From DATLZB01 sp035574175 (lineage in GTDB: Bacteria; Pseudomonadota; Alphaproteobacteria; Rhizobiales; Hyphomicrobiaceae): a DNA stretch of 23,100 bases. Location of the stretch: assembly GCA_035574175.1 (NCBI GenBank), contig DATLZB010000100.1, forward strand, positions 1-23,100, written 5' to 3'. Below are positions 6,663-14,187 of the stretch, piece after piece. The translations under genes and the position numbers were made by a program. Below the pieces are notes generated by a model, which ran no database searches, had not been told where the DNA came from, and saw nothing but the letters and a program-made list of their open reading frames with translations. The first letter of the stretch is position 1, and every line of letters begins with the position of its first letter.

Positions 6663-8057
6663 TCACGCCAGAGGCTCGGCCCACAAGTCGTAGTGATCAG
6701 CCTCCAACACGCGCACGCGCACAAGGTCGCCGGCGGCCACGTTCGTCGCGCCGTTCAGGAACACGCAACCGTCGATCTCGGGAGCATCCCACTCGGAACG
6801 GCCGACGGCACCGGCTTGATCGACCTCGTCGATCAGGACGCCGATCTCCCGCCCGATGCGTTCGGCAAGCACGCTCTCACTTACAGCCTGCTGTACCTCC
6901 ATCAGGCGGTGCCAGCGCTCTTCCTTTACTTCCTCAGGTACGGCGCCAGGCAGATCGTTCGCCGCCGCTCCAGGCACATGCTCGTACTTGAAGCAGCCGA
7001 CGCGGGCGAGCCTCGCCGCCGCGAGCCATTCAAGCAGGAGCTCGAAATCCTCCTCCGTCTCACCAGGAAATCCGACGATAAAGGTGGACCGGATGGCGAG
7101 ATCAGGGCACTCGGCGCGCCAGCGGCGGATGCGTTCGAGCGTCTTCTCCTGCGCAGCGGGGCGCCGCATGGCCCTGAGCACCTTCGGGCTCGCGTGCTGA
7201 AAGGGGACGTCGAGATAGGGCAGAATCTTGCCCTCGGCCATGAGCGGAAGAACCTCATCGACGTGCGGATAAGGATAGACGTAGTGAAGCCGCACCCAGA
7301 CGCCGAGCGAGCCCAGCGCTTGGACAAGCTCGGAAAAGCGCGCCTTGAGGGGCCGTCCATTCCACGTGCTTTCCGCGTACTTGATGTCGAGGCCGTAGGC
7401 GGAGGTGTCCTGGCTGATGACCAGCAGTTCTTTGACCCCGGCCGCGACGAGCCGCTCGGCCTCCCGCATCACGTCGCCAGCCGGGCGGCTCGCGAGCCTG
7501 CCGCGCAGGCTCGGAATGATGCAGAACGAGCAGCGGTTGTTGCAGCCCTCGGAGATCTTCAGATAGGCGTAGTGGCGCGGAGTGAGCCGTAGTCCTTGCG
7601 GCGGCACGAGATCTAGGAAGGGATCGTGCAACGGCGGCAGGACCTCGTGCACGGCACTGATCACGGCCTCGTACTGGTGCGGGCCGGTGACGGCGAGGAC
7701 GCCAGGGTGGGCGGCCAGGATGCGGTCTTTCTCCACACCCAAGCAGCCGGTGACGATGACGCGGCCGTTCTCGCGCATGGCCTCGCCGATCGCCTCCAGG
7801 CTTTCAGCCTTGGCCGAGTTCAGGAAGCCGCAGGTGTTGACCACGACCACGTCGGCTGCGTCGTAGCCGGAGGCGATGTCATAACCCTCGGCCCTGAGGC
7901 GGGTGATGATGCGTTCGGAGTCGACCAGCGCCTTGGGGCAGCCAAGCGAAACGAAGCCGACCTTGGGCACGCGAGCCCGCGCGCGACGCTCGCCGGGCGG
8001 TTTGGTCGGCGGGGCCGATGAGCGGGTCGAACGGGTCCTGGGTAACAACCTCTGCAT
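6663..8057 (-). CDS. rimO: Ribosomal protein S12 methylthiotransferase RimO
   Basis: This 464-residue radical SAM enzyme adds a methylthio group to the conserved aspartate of ribosomal protein S12. The N-terminal UPF0004 domain supplies cysteines for one iron-sulfur cluster at C40 (SLGCPKALVDSE), C76 (NTCGFLNSAKAES) and C105 (VTGCLGVEKD). The radical SAM cluster motif CxxxCxxC is at C172, C176 and C179 (GCNNRCSFCIIPSLRG). A TRAM-like domain forms the C-terminus. GCPKALVDSE and the SAYGLD segment separate RimO from its tRNA-modifying relatives MiaB and MtaB. The ATG at 8057 is the last start before the domain, leaving an extra arginine- and proline-rich N-terminus of about 29 residues. The frame stays open further upstream into the DUF1428 gene, but that part is in a different frame from the real protein there. 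It lies 53 bases after the DUF1428 gene. Confidence 0.95.
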   Translation of the reverse strand: MQRLLPRTRSTRSSAPPTKPPGERRARARVPKVGFVSLGCPKALVDSERIITRLRAEGYDIASGYDAADVVVVNTCGFLNSAKAESLEAIGEAMRENGRVIVTGCLGVEKDRILAAHPGVLAVTGPHQYEAVISAVHEVLPPLHDPFLDLVPPQGLRLTPRHYAYLKISEGCNNRCSFCIIPSLRGRLASRPAGDVMREAERLVAAGVKELLVISQDTSAYGLDIKYAESTWNGRPLKARFSELVQALGSLGVWVRLHYVYPYPHVDEVLPLMAEGKILPYLDVPFQHASPKVLRAMRRPAAQEKTLERIRRWRAECPDLAIRSTFIVGFPGETEEDFELLLEWLAAARLARVGCFKYEHVPGAAANDLPGAVPEEVKEERWHRLMEVQQAVSESVLAERIGREIGVLIDEVDQAGAVGRSEWDAPEIDGCVFLNGATNVAAGDLVRVRVLEADHYDLWAEPLA

Positions 8058-8110
8058 GGCCGCCGTTGTAGTCGGCGGTGCCGCGGGCGGCAACCGCGGT
8101 GCCGCGGCCG

Positions 8111-8470
8111 TCAAATCTCGACGAATTGCTTGAAGCCGCCATAGATCATGCGCTTGCCGTCGAAGGGCATGGCCTTGGGGTCCATCATCCCCTCGATGCG
8201 CTTGTCCTTCATGACCTTGGCATTGACCTGGTCGCGGTGCGCGCGAGACCTGTAGACGATCCAGGAGAACACCACCGTCTCGCCGGGCTTCAGCTTCACG
8301 CTCTGGGGGAACGACGTCCACTTGCCCGGCTTCACGTCATCGGCAACGAACTCTCGATAATCGAGGGCGCCGTGCTCGCGCCAGACCCTGCCGGCCTTCT
8401 GTGCCATTCGACGATAAGCCGGCAAGTTCTTGATCGGCACCGGCACGATGAAGCCATCGACGTAGGCCAT
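8111..8470 (-). CDS. DUF1428 (YbaA-like) family protein
   Basis: This 119-residue protein is a clear member of the DUF1428 family, which includes E. coli YbaA. It opens with AYVDGFIVPVP, continues with LPAYRRMAQKAG and WREHGALDYREFVADD, has VVFSWIVYRSRAHRDQVNAKVM, and ends with DGKRMIYGGFKQFVEI. The fold is a dimeric ferredoxin-like alpha/beta barrel; the biochemical role is not established. A near-perfect Shine-Dalgarno, AGGAGGT, precedes the ATG. It is separated by only 27 bases from the upstream AHSA1-VOC gene and is very probably in the same ArsR-controlled operon. DUF1428, VOC and AHSA1 genes often travel together behind ArsR regulators. Confidence 0.92.
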   Translation of the reverse strand: MAYVDGFIVPVPIKNLPAYRRMAQKAGRVWREHGALDYREFVADDVKPGKWTSFPQSVKLKPGETVVFSWIVYRSRAHRDQVNAKVMKDKRIEGMMDPKAMPFDGKRMIYGGFKQFVEI

Positions 8471-8497
8471 GCGAACCTCCTATGATCTTTGCTGTGA

Positions 8498-9421
8498 TCA
8501 AACGTTCTTCGGGCCGGCCAGAATCATCCAACTCACGCCGAAGCGATCGGACACCATGCCAAAGCATTCGGCGAAGAACGTCTCGCCCAGCGGCATCTGC
8601 ACCTTACCGCCCTCGGCCAGCGCGTCGAACTTGCGCTTGGCGTCGGCCCTGTTCTCGGCCGAAATGGAGAGGGAGAAGCCTTCGAACCTGGGGTTGCCGC
8701 CGCTGAAGCCGTCGGAGGCCATCACGGTGGCCCCGCCGATGCGAAAGGCCGCGTGCATGATCTTGTTCTCGCTGCCCGGAGAGACCTTGTCCGGCGGCGG
8801 CGGATCCGGGCTCTCGCGAAAGCGCATCATCATGCCGATCTCGGCGCCCAGCGCCTTCCGGTAGAACTCAAGCGCCTCCTCGCAACGGCCATCGAAGAAC
8901 AGATAGGGTGTCAGCGCGGGTGTGCCCTCCTTCGGCCGTGCGGCAGTGGCTAGGATGCCGGCAAGGCGGTCGAGGCCCTGGGTCCAGCCTTCGATCATGC
9001 CTGTCTTGAGGGCGCCGTCACGCGCCTTCTGAGTGGAATAGCGAACGGTGCTTGCTAGCGTGGTGCGTCCGCGGCGCTCGGTGAAGGTCGTCGTCACCAC
9101 CGTTTCGCCACCCGTCCAATCCTGGTCAAACAACTCCGTGTGGACGATGCACTCGGGTGGGGTGATCTGCTTGAACACCCCGCTCATCCCCATCTCGCCC
9201 TTCTCCTTGTGGCGCCAAACGTAGCGGAGCTTGCCGCCCGCCCTGAGGTCGATCTCGCATTGGACCATCGGCCAATCCTCGGGGCCGTAGAGCCACCGCC
9301 GCACCATCTCAGGTCTGATGAAGGCATCGAAGACGAGTTGGCGAGGTGCGTCGAAGGTTCGTGTCAAAGTAATCTCGCGCGCGCTCGGCTTGGTGACCTT
9401 GTAGTTGTTGGCTTTGGCCAT
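8498..9421 (-). CDS. Fusion of an AHSA1-type SRPBCC domain with a PhnB-like VOC domain
   Basis: This 307-residue protein joins two domains that are normally separate proteins. Residues 15-160 form an AHSA1-like SRPBCC ligand-binding domain (LTRTFDAPRQLVFDAFIRPE, RRWLYGPEDW, DLRAGGKLRYVWR, GWTQGLDRLAG). After a short linker (about 160-168), residues 169-304 form a PhnB-type VOC domain (TPYLFFDGRCEEALEFYRKA, FGMVSDRFGVSWMIL). The frame is uninterrupted across the joint, so this is a real fusion. The ATG at 9421 has GGAAGGTG upstream. It is the second gene of the leftward operon, 93 bases after arsR and 27 bases before the DUF1428 gene. SRPBCC and VOC domains bind small hydrophobic or metal-bound ligands, but the substrate here is unknown. 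Confidence 0.93.
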   Translation of the reverse strand: MAKANNYKVTKPSAREITLTRTFDAPRQLVFDAFIRPEMVRRWLYGPEDWPMVQCEIDLRAGGKLRYVWRHKEKGEMGMSGVFKQITPPECIVHTELFDQDWTGGETVVTTTFTERRGRTTLASTVRYSTQKARDGALKTGMIEGWTQGLDRLAGILATAARPKEGTPALTPYLFFDGRCEEALEFYRKALGAEIGMMMRFRESPDPPPPDKVSPGSENKIMHAAFRIGGATVMASDGFSGGNPRFEGFSLSISAENRADAKRKFDALAEGGKVQMPLGETFFAECFGMVSDRFGVSWMILAGPKNV

Positions 9422-9514
9422 GGCACACCTTCCCTTGCTCGAGTGCTCATCGCGCGACGCTTCGCGCCGGTTCGTTCGCGTAGTGCGGAAATCGCCTTTA
9501 AGGCTGTGAGGCTG

Positions 9515-9865
9515 CTATCTCTTGCGCCCGCGCCTCTTCTTCTTCGCCTGCAACTCCCGCAAGTAAACGTCGAGACGGTCGAGCCGTTCATTCCAAAGGC
9601 GGCGATAGCTCTCCAGCCATTCGTCCACGCCCCTCAATGCGCTGGGCTCGAGCCGGCACGGACGCCGCTGGGCCGCCCGGCCGCGCGTGATGAGTCCGGC
9701 GCGTTCAAGCACCTTCAAGTGCTTGGAAACCGCGGGAAGGCTCATGTCGAAAGGTTCGGCGAGCTCAGATACCGAGGTTTCCCCAAGGGCCAATCGTGCC
9801 AGGATGGCGCGGCGGGTCGGATCGGCCAGTGCAGAGAACGTGGCGCTCAGACGGTCGATCGGCAT
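9515..9865 (-). CDS. ArsR-family transcriptional repressor
   Basis: This 116-residue winged-helix protein is of the ArsR type that commonly accompanies AHSA1 genes. Signatures are FSALADPTRRAILARLA, the helix-turn-helix SVSELAEPFDMSLPAVSKHLKVL, the wing following ERAGLITRGR, and the terminal WNERLDRLDVYL. There is no cysteine pair of the CxC arsenic-sensing kind, so a metal inducer is not indicated. The C-terminus ends in a basic tail (KKKRRGRKR). The ATG at 9865 is used; a TTG lies immediately before it. A strong promoter and a palindrome that overlaps its -10 box lie just upstream, which supports autorepression of the whole arsR, AHSA1-VOC, DUF1428 operon. Confidence 0.92.
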   Translation of the reverse strand: MPIDRLSATFSALADPTRRAILARLALGETSVSELAEPFDMSLPAVSKHLKVLERAGLITRGRAAQRRPCRLEPSALRGVDEWLESYRRLWNERLDRLDVYLRELQAKKKRRGRKR

Positions 9866-9886
9866 CAAGGTGCGAGCGATGTTAGA

Positions 9887-9900
9887 TAACCGCTTGGTTA
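9887..9900 (-). promoter_or_regulatory. Putative ArsR operator (TAACC-N4-GGTTA)
   Basis: TAACC at 9887-9891 and GGTTA at 9896-9900 form a perfect palindrome with a four-base centre. It starts 21 bases upstream of the arsR ATG and overlaps the -10 box and the expected transcription start. The position and symmetry are what a dimeric autorepressor would need. Confidence 0.65.
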
Positions 9901-9927
9901 AATAGAGGGTGGACCCGGAGCTGTCAA
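9899..9927 (-). promoter_or_regulatory. Sigma-70 promoter of the arsR operon
   Basis: Reading leftwards, a consensus -35 box TTGACA (9927-9922) is followed by exactly 17 bases and then TATTTA (9904-9899). This is the best promoter in the window. Transcription would begin within the palindrome at 9887-9900, giving a leader of roughly 25-30 bases before arsR. Confidence 0.7.
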
Positions 9928-9946
9928 CGGCAGCTTTGGAGGTCCT

Positions 9947-10516
9947 TCAGTTCTTGCCCGACGTTGGATCAAGGCACATGGGCTGCGGGGAGCAAGTGCA
10001 CTCGCCCTCGCATTTCAGTATGACGCGCTGGCAACCGACGCCCGGCGCACACTGCCCGGTGGCGATGATCAACAGCTTGTCGCGACAAGCGCATGCCTTC
10101 GTGCACACCCGCCGTTCCAGACGCTGAACGCAGCGGCCGGCCAGGGCGTCGCAGCGACCGCGATCCTGCTCGTGCACATTGCCGATGCAGCGATCGAGCG
10201 ATCCGCTGGCACGGCAGTTCTCGCGGCGGACCTCGCGCTCCTGGCAACGGCCGCCGACACAGATGCGGCGCCTCACGACAAGGCTGTCGCCCACGCACAG
10301 GTTGTCGGAAAGCCGGCCGCTCTGGCATTGGACGTCGGCATTACAGGGTTGCGAGCCCGCCGGCGGCGCAAGAAATGCCAGCGCCACCAACGCAATCGCG
10401 ATCTGGCGAGGCGCCTTCCACCAGAGCGGGCTCAGCCCTACGGGTACAGCCAATGCTGACTTTTTAAGCACACCTTTCGGTATGCACGCGCACCGGTGCG
10501 GCTGCTGCATTGCCAT
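9947..10516 (-). CDS. Secreted cysteine-rich protein, function unknown
   Basis: I do not recognise this family. The protein has about 189 residues. After a basic segment a hydrophobic core (IAIALVALAFLAPPAGS) suggests Sec export with cleavage before QPCNAD. The mature part of roughly 130 residues holds 18 cysteines, often in RxC, GxC or AC-AC settings, enough for nine disulfides. It is also rich in arginine. Strong G/C preference at third codon positions supports a real gene. The start is unsure: ATG at 10516 or 10510, or a GTG at 10471 nearer the signal peptide. Starting at the GTG would give a more typical leader. It is divergent from the DUF992 gene, with about 75 bases between the starts, and is separate from the arsR operon. 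Confidence 0.72.
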   Translation of the reverse strand: MAMQQPHRCACIPKGVLKKSALAVPVGLSPLWWKAPRQIAIALVALAFLAPPAGSQPCNADVQCQSGRLSDNLCVGDSLVVRRRICVGGRCQEREVRRENCRASGSLDRCIGNVHEQDRGRCDALAGRCVQRLERRVCTKACACRDKLLIIATGQCAPGVGCQRVILKCEGECTCSPQPMCLDPTSGKN

Positions 10517-10591
10517 CGACACCAAGCTGCCTCATGCTCCTCGTGCAGCGGCGCGACCGGCGTCGCGCCATGTTCAGGGAAAGGCACAGCC

Positions 10592-11068
10592 ATGCACTAT
10601 GTCAAACCCATCGCCGTGCTGACGCTGGCCGTCGGGCTGTGGCAGCCCGGTGCTGCGCTCGCGCAGACCTCGCGGGTCGAGGCCGGCGTGCTCAACTGCA
10701 CGGTGTCCGGAGGCACCGGCTTCATCGTCGGCTCGACCAAGTCGCTGTCATGCATTTTCGACAGACCGGGTCCCGACGAACGTTACAGCGGCACCATCAA
10801 CAAGTTCGGCATCGATGTCGGCACGACGACGAAATCGGTGCTGTCCTGGGCGGTGCTGGCACCGACGGCGACGCTCAAGAACGGGGCGCTCGCCGGCAGC
10901 TACGGCGGCGTTTCCGGCGAAGCGACGGTCGGAGTCGGCGTCGGCGCCAACGCCCTCATCGGCGGCTCAAACAAGACGATCGTGCTACAGCCACTGAGCG
11001 TGCAGGCACAGCAGGGCCTCAACATCGCCGCGGGAGTGGCAGCGCTGGAGCTGCGTTTGCGGCGCTAG
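10592..11068 (+). CDS. DUF992 family exported protein
   Basis: This 158-residue protein has a clear signal peptide (residues 1-24, cleavage after AALA before QTSRVE) and a mature domain of the DUF992 family, found mainly in Hyphomicrobiales. Recognisable parts are EAGVLNCTVSGGTGFIVGS, a second cysteine in SLSCIFDRPG, the YSGTINKFGIDVG strand, and glycine-rich strands such as GSYGGVSGEATVGVGVGANALIGGS before LQPLSVQAQQGLNIAAGV. The two cysteines (C36 and C54) could form a disulfide in the periplasm. The function is unknown. The ATG at 10592 is preferred over upstream codons in the same frame because GGGAAAGG lies about nine bases before it. It is convergent with the metallopeptidase gene, with 16 bases between the stops. 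Confidence 0.88.
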   Translation: MHYVKPIAVLTLAVGLWQPGAALAQTSRVEAGVLNCTVSGGTGFIVGSTKSLSCIFDRPGPDERYSGTINKFGIDVGTTTKSVLSWAVLAPTATLKNGALAGSYGGVSGEATVGVGVGANALIGGSNKTIVLQPLSVQAQQGLNIAAGVAALELRLRR

Positions 11069-11084
11069 CACGACCTCTCGAGCC

Positions 11085-11861
11085 TCAAAAGCGCAGCAGC
11101 CTGATCCAGCGCATCACATCGAGCAGGCTGATGGCTGCGGCTGCCACATAGGTCAACGCGGCGGCGCGCAAGATCTGGCGCGCCGCGGGTTTGTCCGAGG
11201 AGTGCAGGTGACGCCCGGCTTCGAGCATGGGCAGAGCACGTCGGAAGCTGGCGTCGAACTCGACCGGCAGCGTTACGGCGTGGATCAGCACGGCGAAGCT
11301 CAGCATGAGCAGGCCGGCGACCAGCTCGAGGACGAGCAGGAACGGAGACTTGGCGAGCAGCCCGACGATGGGCGCGGCAAGCATCAGCACCGCGCCCATC
11401 GACTGGACCCGTTCGGCCTGTCTGGCCAACCGCAGCCGCGTCCTGAGCGGGGCATAGCCGGTTGCGTCCTGGATGGCATGGCCGACCTCATGGGCGGCAA
11501 TCACCACAGCGGCAAGAGAGCGCCCGCGATAGTGGGGCTTGGTCAGACGGACCGCCTTGGCCTCCGGGTCGTAGTGGTCGCCCTCCCGGCTTTCCTCCAC
11601 CTTCACGTGCGCCAGATCGAGCCGGTCGAGCAGGTGGCGGGCGAACTCGGAGCCGGTGCGGGAAAGGTCAGGCCGAGGGCGCGAGTGGCGTGCGATGACA
11701 TTGCGGACCCAAAGCTGCGGCAAGAAGGCCAGTGTCAGGATCACGGCGAGAGCGAAGAGAGGTATGAGCACGTAAAACTCCGGCGGGCAGGAAGCCGAGA
11801 TCGCGAGCGCATCCTGCCACAGTCCGAGCGGACCGCTAACGGCAGTCCGTACAGGCGGCAT
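11085..11861 (-). CDS. YugP-type membrane zinc metallopeptidase
   Basis: This 258-residue protein belongs to the neutral zinc metallopeptidase family represented by B. subtilis YugP (PF04298). The catalytic motif is HEVGHAIQ (H124, E125, H128). A first membrane helix at about residues 29-50 precedes it, and further hydrophobic helices lie at about 155-168, 172-195 and 229-248. The family-typical segment TGSEFARHLLDRLDL precedes the active site. Substrates are not established. The start is uncertain. The ATG at 11861 has no ribosome-binding site, while a GTG at 11771 is preceded by GGAG and would start right at the first helix, as in YugP. It follows the AbrB-family gene by 20 bases on the same strand, so the two may be co-transcribed. 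Confidence 0.87.
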   Translation of the reverse strand: MPPVRTAVSGPLGLWQDALAISASCPPEFYVLIPLFALAVILTLAFLPQLWVRNVIARHSRPRPDLSRTGSEFARHLLDRLDLAHVKVEESREGDHYDPEAKAVRLTKPHYRGRSLAAVVIAAHEVGHAIQDATGYAPLRTRLRLARQAERVQSMGAVLMLAAPIVGLLAKSPFLLVLELVAGLLMLSFAVLIHAVTLPVEFDASFRRALPMLEAGRHLHSSDKPAARQILRAAALTYVAAAAISLLDVMRWIRLLRF

Positions 11862-11881
11862 CTAGCGCCGGACGGCCCGCT

Positions 11882-12919
11882 TCAGGGGTGTTCCGGACGG
11901 GTTTCGTTTGCGGCGGCATCGGCCCTGGCCCGTGACAGGTCTTCGCGAATCCAGAGCGGCAAGGTGAGGCTCAGCATCAGCACCCGCACCACGTGATGAC
12001 CACTGACGAAAGCGGCGTCCAAGCCGAGCGACAAGGCCAGGATGGCGGTGGTCTCCACGCCGCCGGGTGCATACGCGAGCCACAGCTGTACCGCGGATAT
12101 GCCGGTGAGCCAGTGGGCGATGACGGCCCAAGCAAGCGCGGCAAGCGCGCTCACCGCGAGTAGGCCGAAGCTGGCCAGCAGCGTCTCAAAGAAGAGGCGC
12201 GTGTCCGTTCCGGAGAAGTTCGAGCCGATCATCGAACCCAGCACGACGAAGCCCGGCAGCACGAGCCAGGCCGGAAGCGCCGAACTGAACAGTCCCGAAC
12301 CGTAGAGAGCCGCCGACGACAGCATCGCGCCGAACAGAGACGGTGCGGGAACCCGCAGGCGCGAAAAGACGTAAGCGGCAACGGCACCGGCCGCGAGCAC
12401 GATCACAAGCTCGCGGTGTCGAATTATACCGACGTCGGGGCGTGCGAAGCCCGCCGTCGGGTCGGCGCCGAACCACTGCAGAAGGGGCGGCAGGAACAGC
12501 AGGATGGCGGTCAGGCGCACGACCTGGATGATGACGACGCGGCGGGCGTCGCTTTTGCTCTCGATGGCCAAGGCCAGAACATAGTTGAGGGCACCAGGAA
12601 CCGCCGAGAGGCGCGCCGTGGGCTGGTCGAAGCCATGCACTCTCTGCAAGTAGAGGCTGCCAAGGACCATGGTGGAAAGCACCGCGGCCCCAAGACCGGC
12701 CATGGTCAGCGGCCAGCGGGCAGCCATGGCCAGCGTCTCGGGCGTGACGGTCGAGCCCAGCGTGACGCCGAGCATGACGATGGCGCACTCGCAGAGCCAT
12801 CGCGGCAGGCCAACCCTGGCTCCGGCAAGGGCAGTCGCCGCCACGACGGCGGCAGGTCCGGTCAGCCAGGGGAGCGGTAGACCGAGCAGGTGAAACACCA
12901 TGCCACCCGCCAGCCCCAT
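11882..12919 (-). CDS. AbrB-family membrane protein (putative ammonia monooxygenase-like)
   Basis: This 345-residue hydrophobic protein has the duplicated AbrB membrane domain (PF05145; not the Bacillus AbrB transition regulator). The first copy begins AGGMVFHLLGLPLPWLTGP and continues through ATALAGARVGLP and MLGVTLGSTVTPETL. The second begins VFSRLRVPAPSLFGAMLSSAAL and includes GFVVLGSMIGSNF and WLAYAPGGVETTAILALSLG. Some members are loosely annotated as ammonia monooxygenase or as transport-like regulators; the real role is unknown. The ATG at 12919 gives the family's usual length of about 345. A TTG at 12970 would add 17 residues, and the frame remains open far upstream without coding evidence. 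It is divergent from the methyltransferase-like gene and lies directly upstream of the metallopeptidase. Confidence 0.85.
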   Translation of the reverse strand: MGLAGGMVFHLLGLPLPWLTGPAAVVAATALAGARVGLPRWLCECAIVMLGVTLGSTVTPETLAMAARWPLTMAGLGAAVLSTMVLGSLYLQRVHGFDQPTARLSAVPGALNYVLALAIESKSDARRVVIIQVVRLTAILLFLPPLLQWFGADPTAGFARPDVGIIRHRELVIVLAAGAVAAYVFSRLRVPAPSLFGAMLSSAALYGSGLFSSALPAWLVLPGFVVLGSMIGSNFSGTDTRLFFETLLASFGLLAVSALAALAWAVIAHWLTGISAVQLWLAYAPGGVETTAILALSLGLDAAFVSGHHVVRVLMLSLTLPLWIREDLSRARADAAANETRPEHP

Positions 12920-13180
12920 GGCCAGCGTGCGGGCGCTTGTCGCCGTACTGATCTGTGGGCGAAGCGACAATGGCAAAGCTGTCGCGACGGCGCGCGGTTC
13001 CTTCGTCGGGAAGCAAGGATTGAACGCGGGATGAGGCAGCGTAGGGCCAAAGCCTCGGCGCGACAAGTGGAAGAAGCGGCCTCGGCAGCGATGCTGACAA
13101 TGCACACCGCTGCCGCTAATGTTCCGCGCGAGCGGGCTTTCCGCAGCAATGGGCGCGTGGCCCAGGTATTGGAGGCGTGC

Positions 13181-14014
13181 ATGACGTTTCTTGGAGCGGT
13201 GTACCGTCATCTGGCCCTTGTGTGCCTTGTCGGCTTGACGGCGGCTGGCCCGGCGCTTGCTCAATCGACGACGGAGTACGAACCGAAGGTAGGCCAAGAA
13301 GGCAAGGACGTCGTGTGGGTGCCGTCCCCGCAGCTGCTGGTCGACAAGATGATGGAAATCGCCAAGGTCACGCCACAAGACTACGTGATCGACCTCGGCT
13401 CAGGCGACGGACGCACGGTCATCACCGCGGCAAAGCTCGGCGCCAAGGCGCTTGGCATCGAATACAATCCAGACCTCGTTGAGCTGTCCAAGCGCAATGC
13501 GGCCAAGGCCGGCGTCGGCGACAAGGCCAAGTTCGTCAAGGCCGACATCTTCGAGAGCGATTTCTCCGAGGCGACAGTCGTCACCATGTTCCTGCTGCCG
13601 GACCTCAATCTGAAGCTGCGGCCGACGCTGCTCAATCTCAAGCCGGGGACGCGGCTCGTCTCCAACACGTTCACGATGGGCGAATGGCAGAGCGACGAGA
13701 CCGTATCGGTGGGAGGCGGAAACTGCACGAGCTGGTGCACGGCGCATCTGTGGATCGTGCCCGCCAAGGTGGCGGGCACGTGGCAAAGTCCGCAAGGAGA
13801 GTTGAAACTCGAGCAGATGTTCCAGATGGTCACTGGCACGCTCAAGTCGGCTAACGGGACAACGCCCGTCAACGGCAAGCTGGCGGGCGATCGGATCGTG
13901 TTCATGGCCGGCGACGCGCAGTATACCGGCAAGGTCAGCGGCGACAGCATCGAGGGAATCAGCAAAGCCGGCGGCAAAGAAGTGCAATGGCGGGCGACAC
14001 GCGCCGGTAAATAG
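13181..14014 (+). CDS. Exported class I methyltransferase-fold protein with an extra C-terminal domain
   Basis: This 277-residue protein begins with a textbook signal peptide (hydrophobic core LALVCLVGLTAAG, cleavage after ALA at 27). A Rossmann methyltransferase core follows: VIDLGSGDGRTV (motif I, residues 69-80), LGIEYNPDLVELSKRNA with an acidic residue for ribose binding, and KADIFESDFSEATVVTMFLLPDL. Two close cysteines occur in NCTSWC (182, 186). Residues 198-277 form a separate beta-rich domain with repeating glycines (GTWQSPQGELKL, GTLKSANG, GKLAGDRIVFMAGDAQYTGKVSGD). The ATG at 13181 has GGAGG six bases upstream. Export of a SAM-dependent enzyme is unusual because SAM is cytoplasmic. 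The substrate is unknown. It is divergent from the AbrB-family gene. Confidence 0.85.
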   Translation: MTFLGAVYRHLALVCLVGLTAAGPALAQSTTEYEPKVGQEGKDVVWVPSPQLLVDKMMEIAKVTPQDYVIDLGSGDGRTVITAAKLGAKALGIEYNPDLVELSKRNAAKAGVGDKAKFVKADIFESDFSEATVVTMFLLPDLNLKLRPTLLNLKPGTRLVSNTFTMGEWQSDETVSVGGGNCTSWCTAHLWIVPAKVAGTWQSPQGELKLEQMFQMVTGTLKSANGTTPVNGKLAGDRIVFMAGDAQYTGKVSGDSIEGISKAGGKEVQWRATRAGK

Positions 14015-14187
14015 TGGCCACAGGCGACCGGCCGCCGGCGGGGGTGGCGCGGCTGGTGGCCACGGGCGGGGTTCACGATTGTGCCGGACCGGCCTTGACA
14101 GGTGGCCGGCGCGATGGCGAATGGGTCGGCTAAGGCCCCGATTGCAGACCCGGAACTTCCGGTTCGTCGCGTGGCAACTGCTCACCC

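Noticed and set aside
8058..8321. N-terminal extension of rimO into the DUF1428 gene
   Set aside because: The extension is an out-of-frame reading of the DUF1428 coding sequence; RimO homology starts after 8057.
12920..13378. Long N-terminal extension of the AbrB-family frame
   Set aside because: The extension overlaps the start of the divergent methyltransferase gene, has no membrane character and would exceed the family length by about 150 residues.
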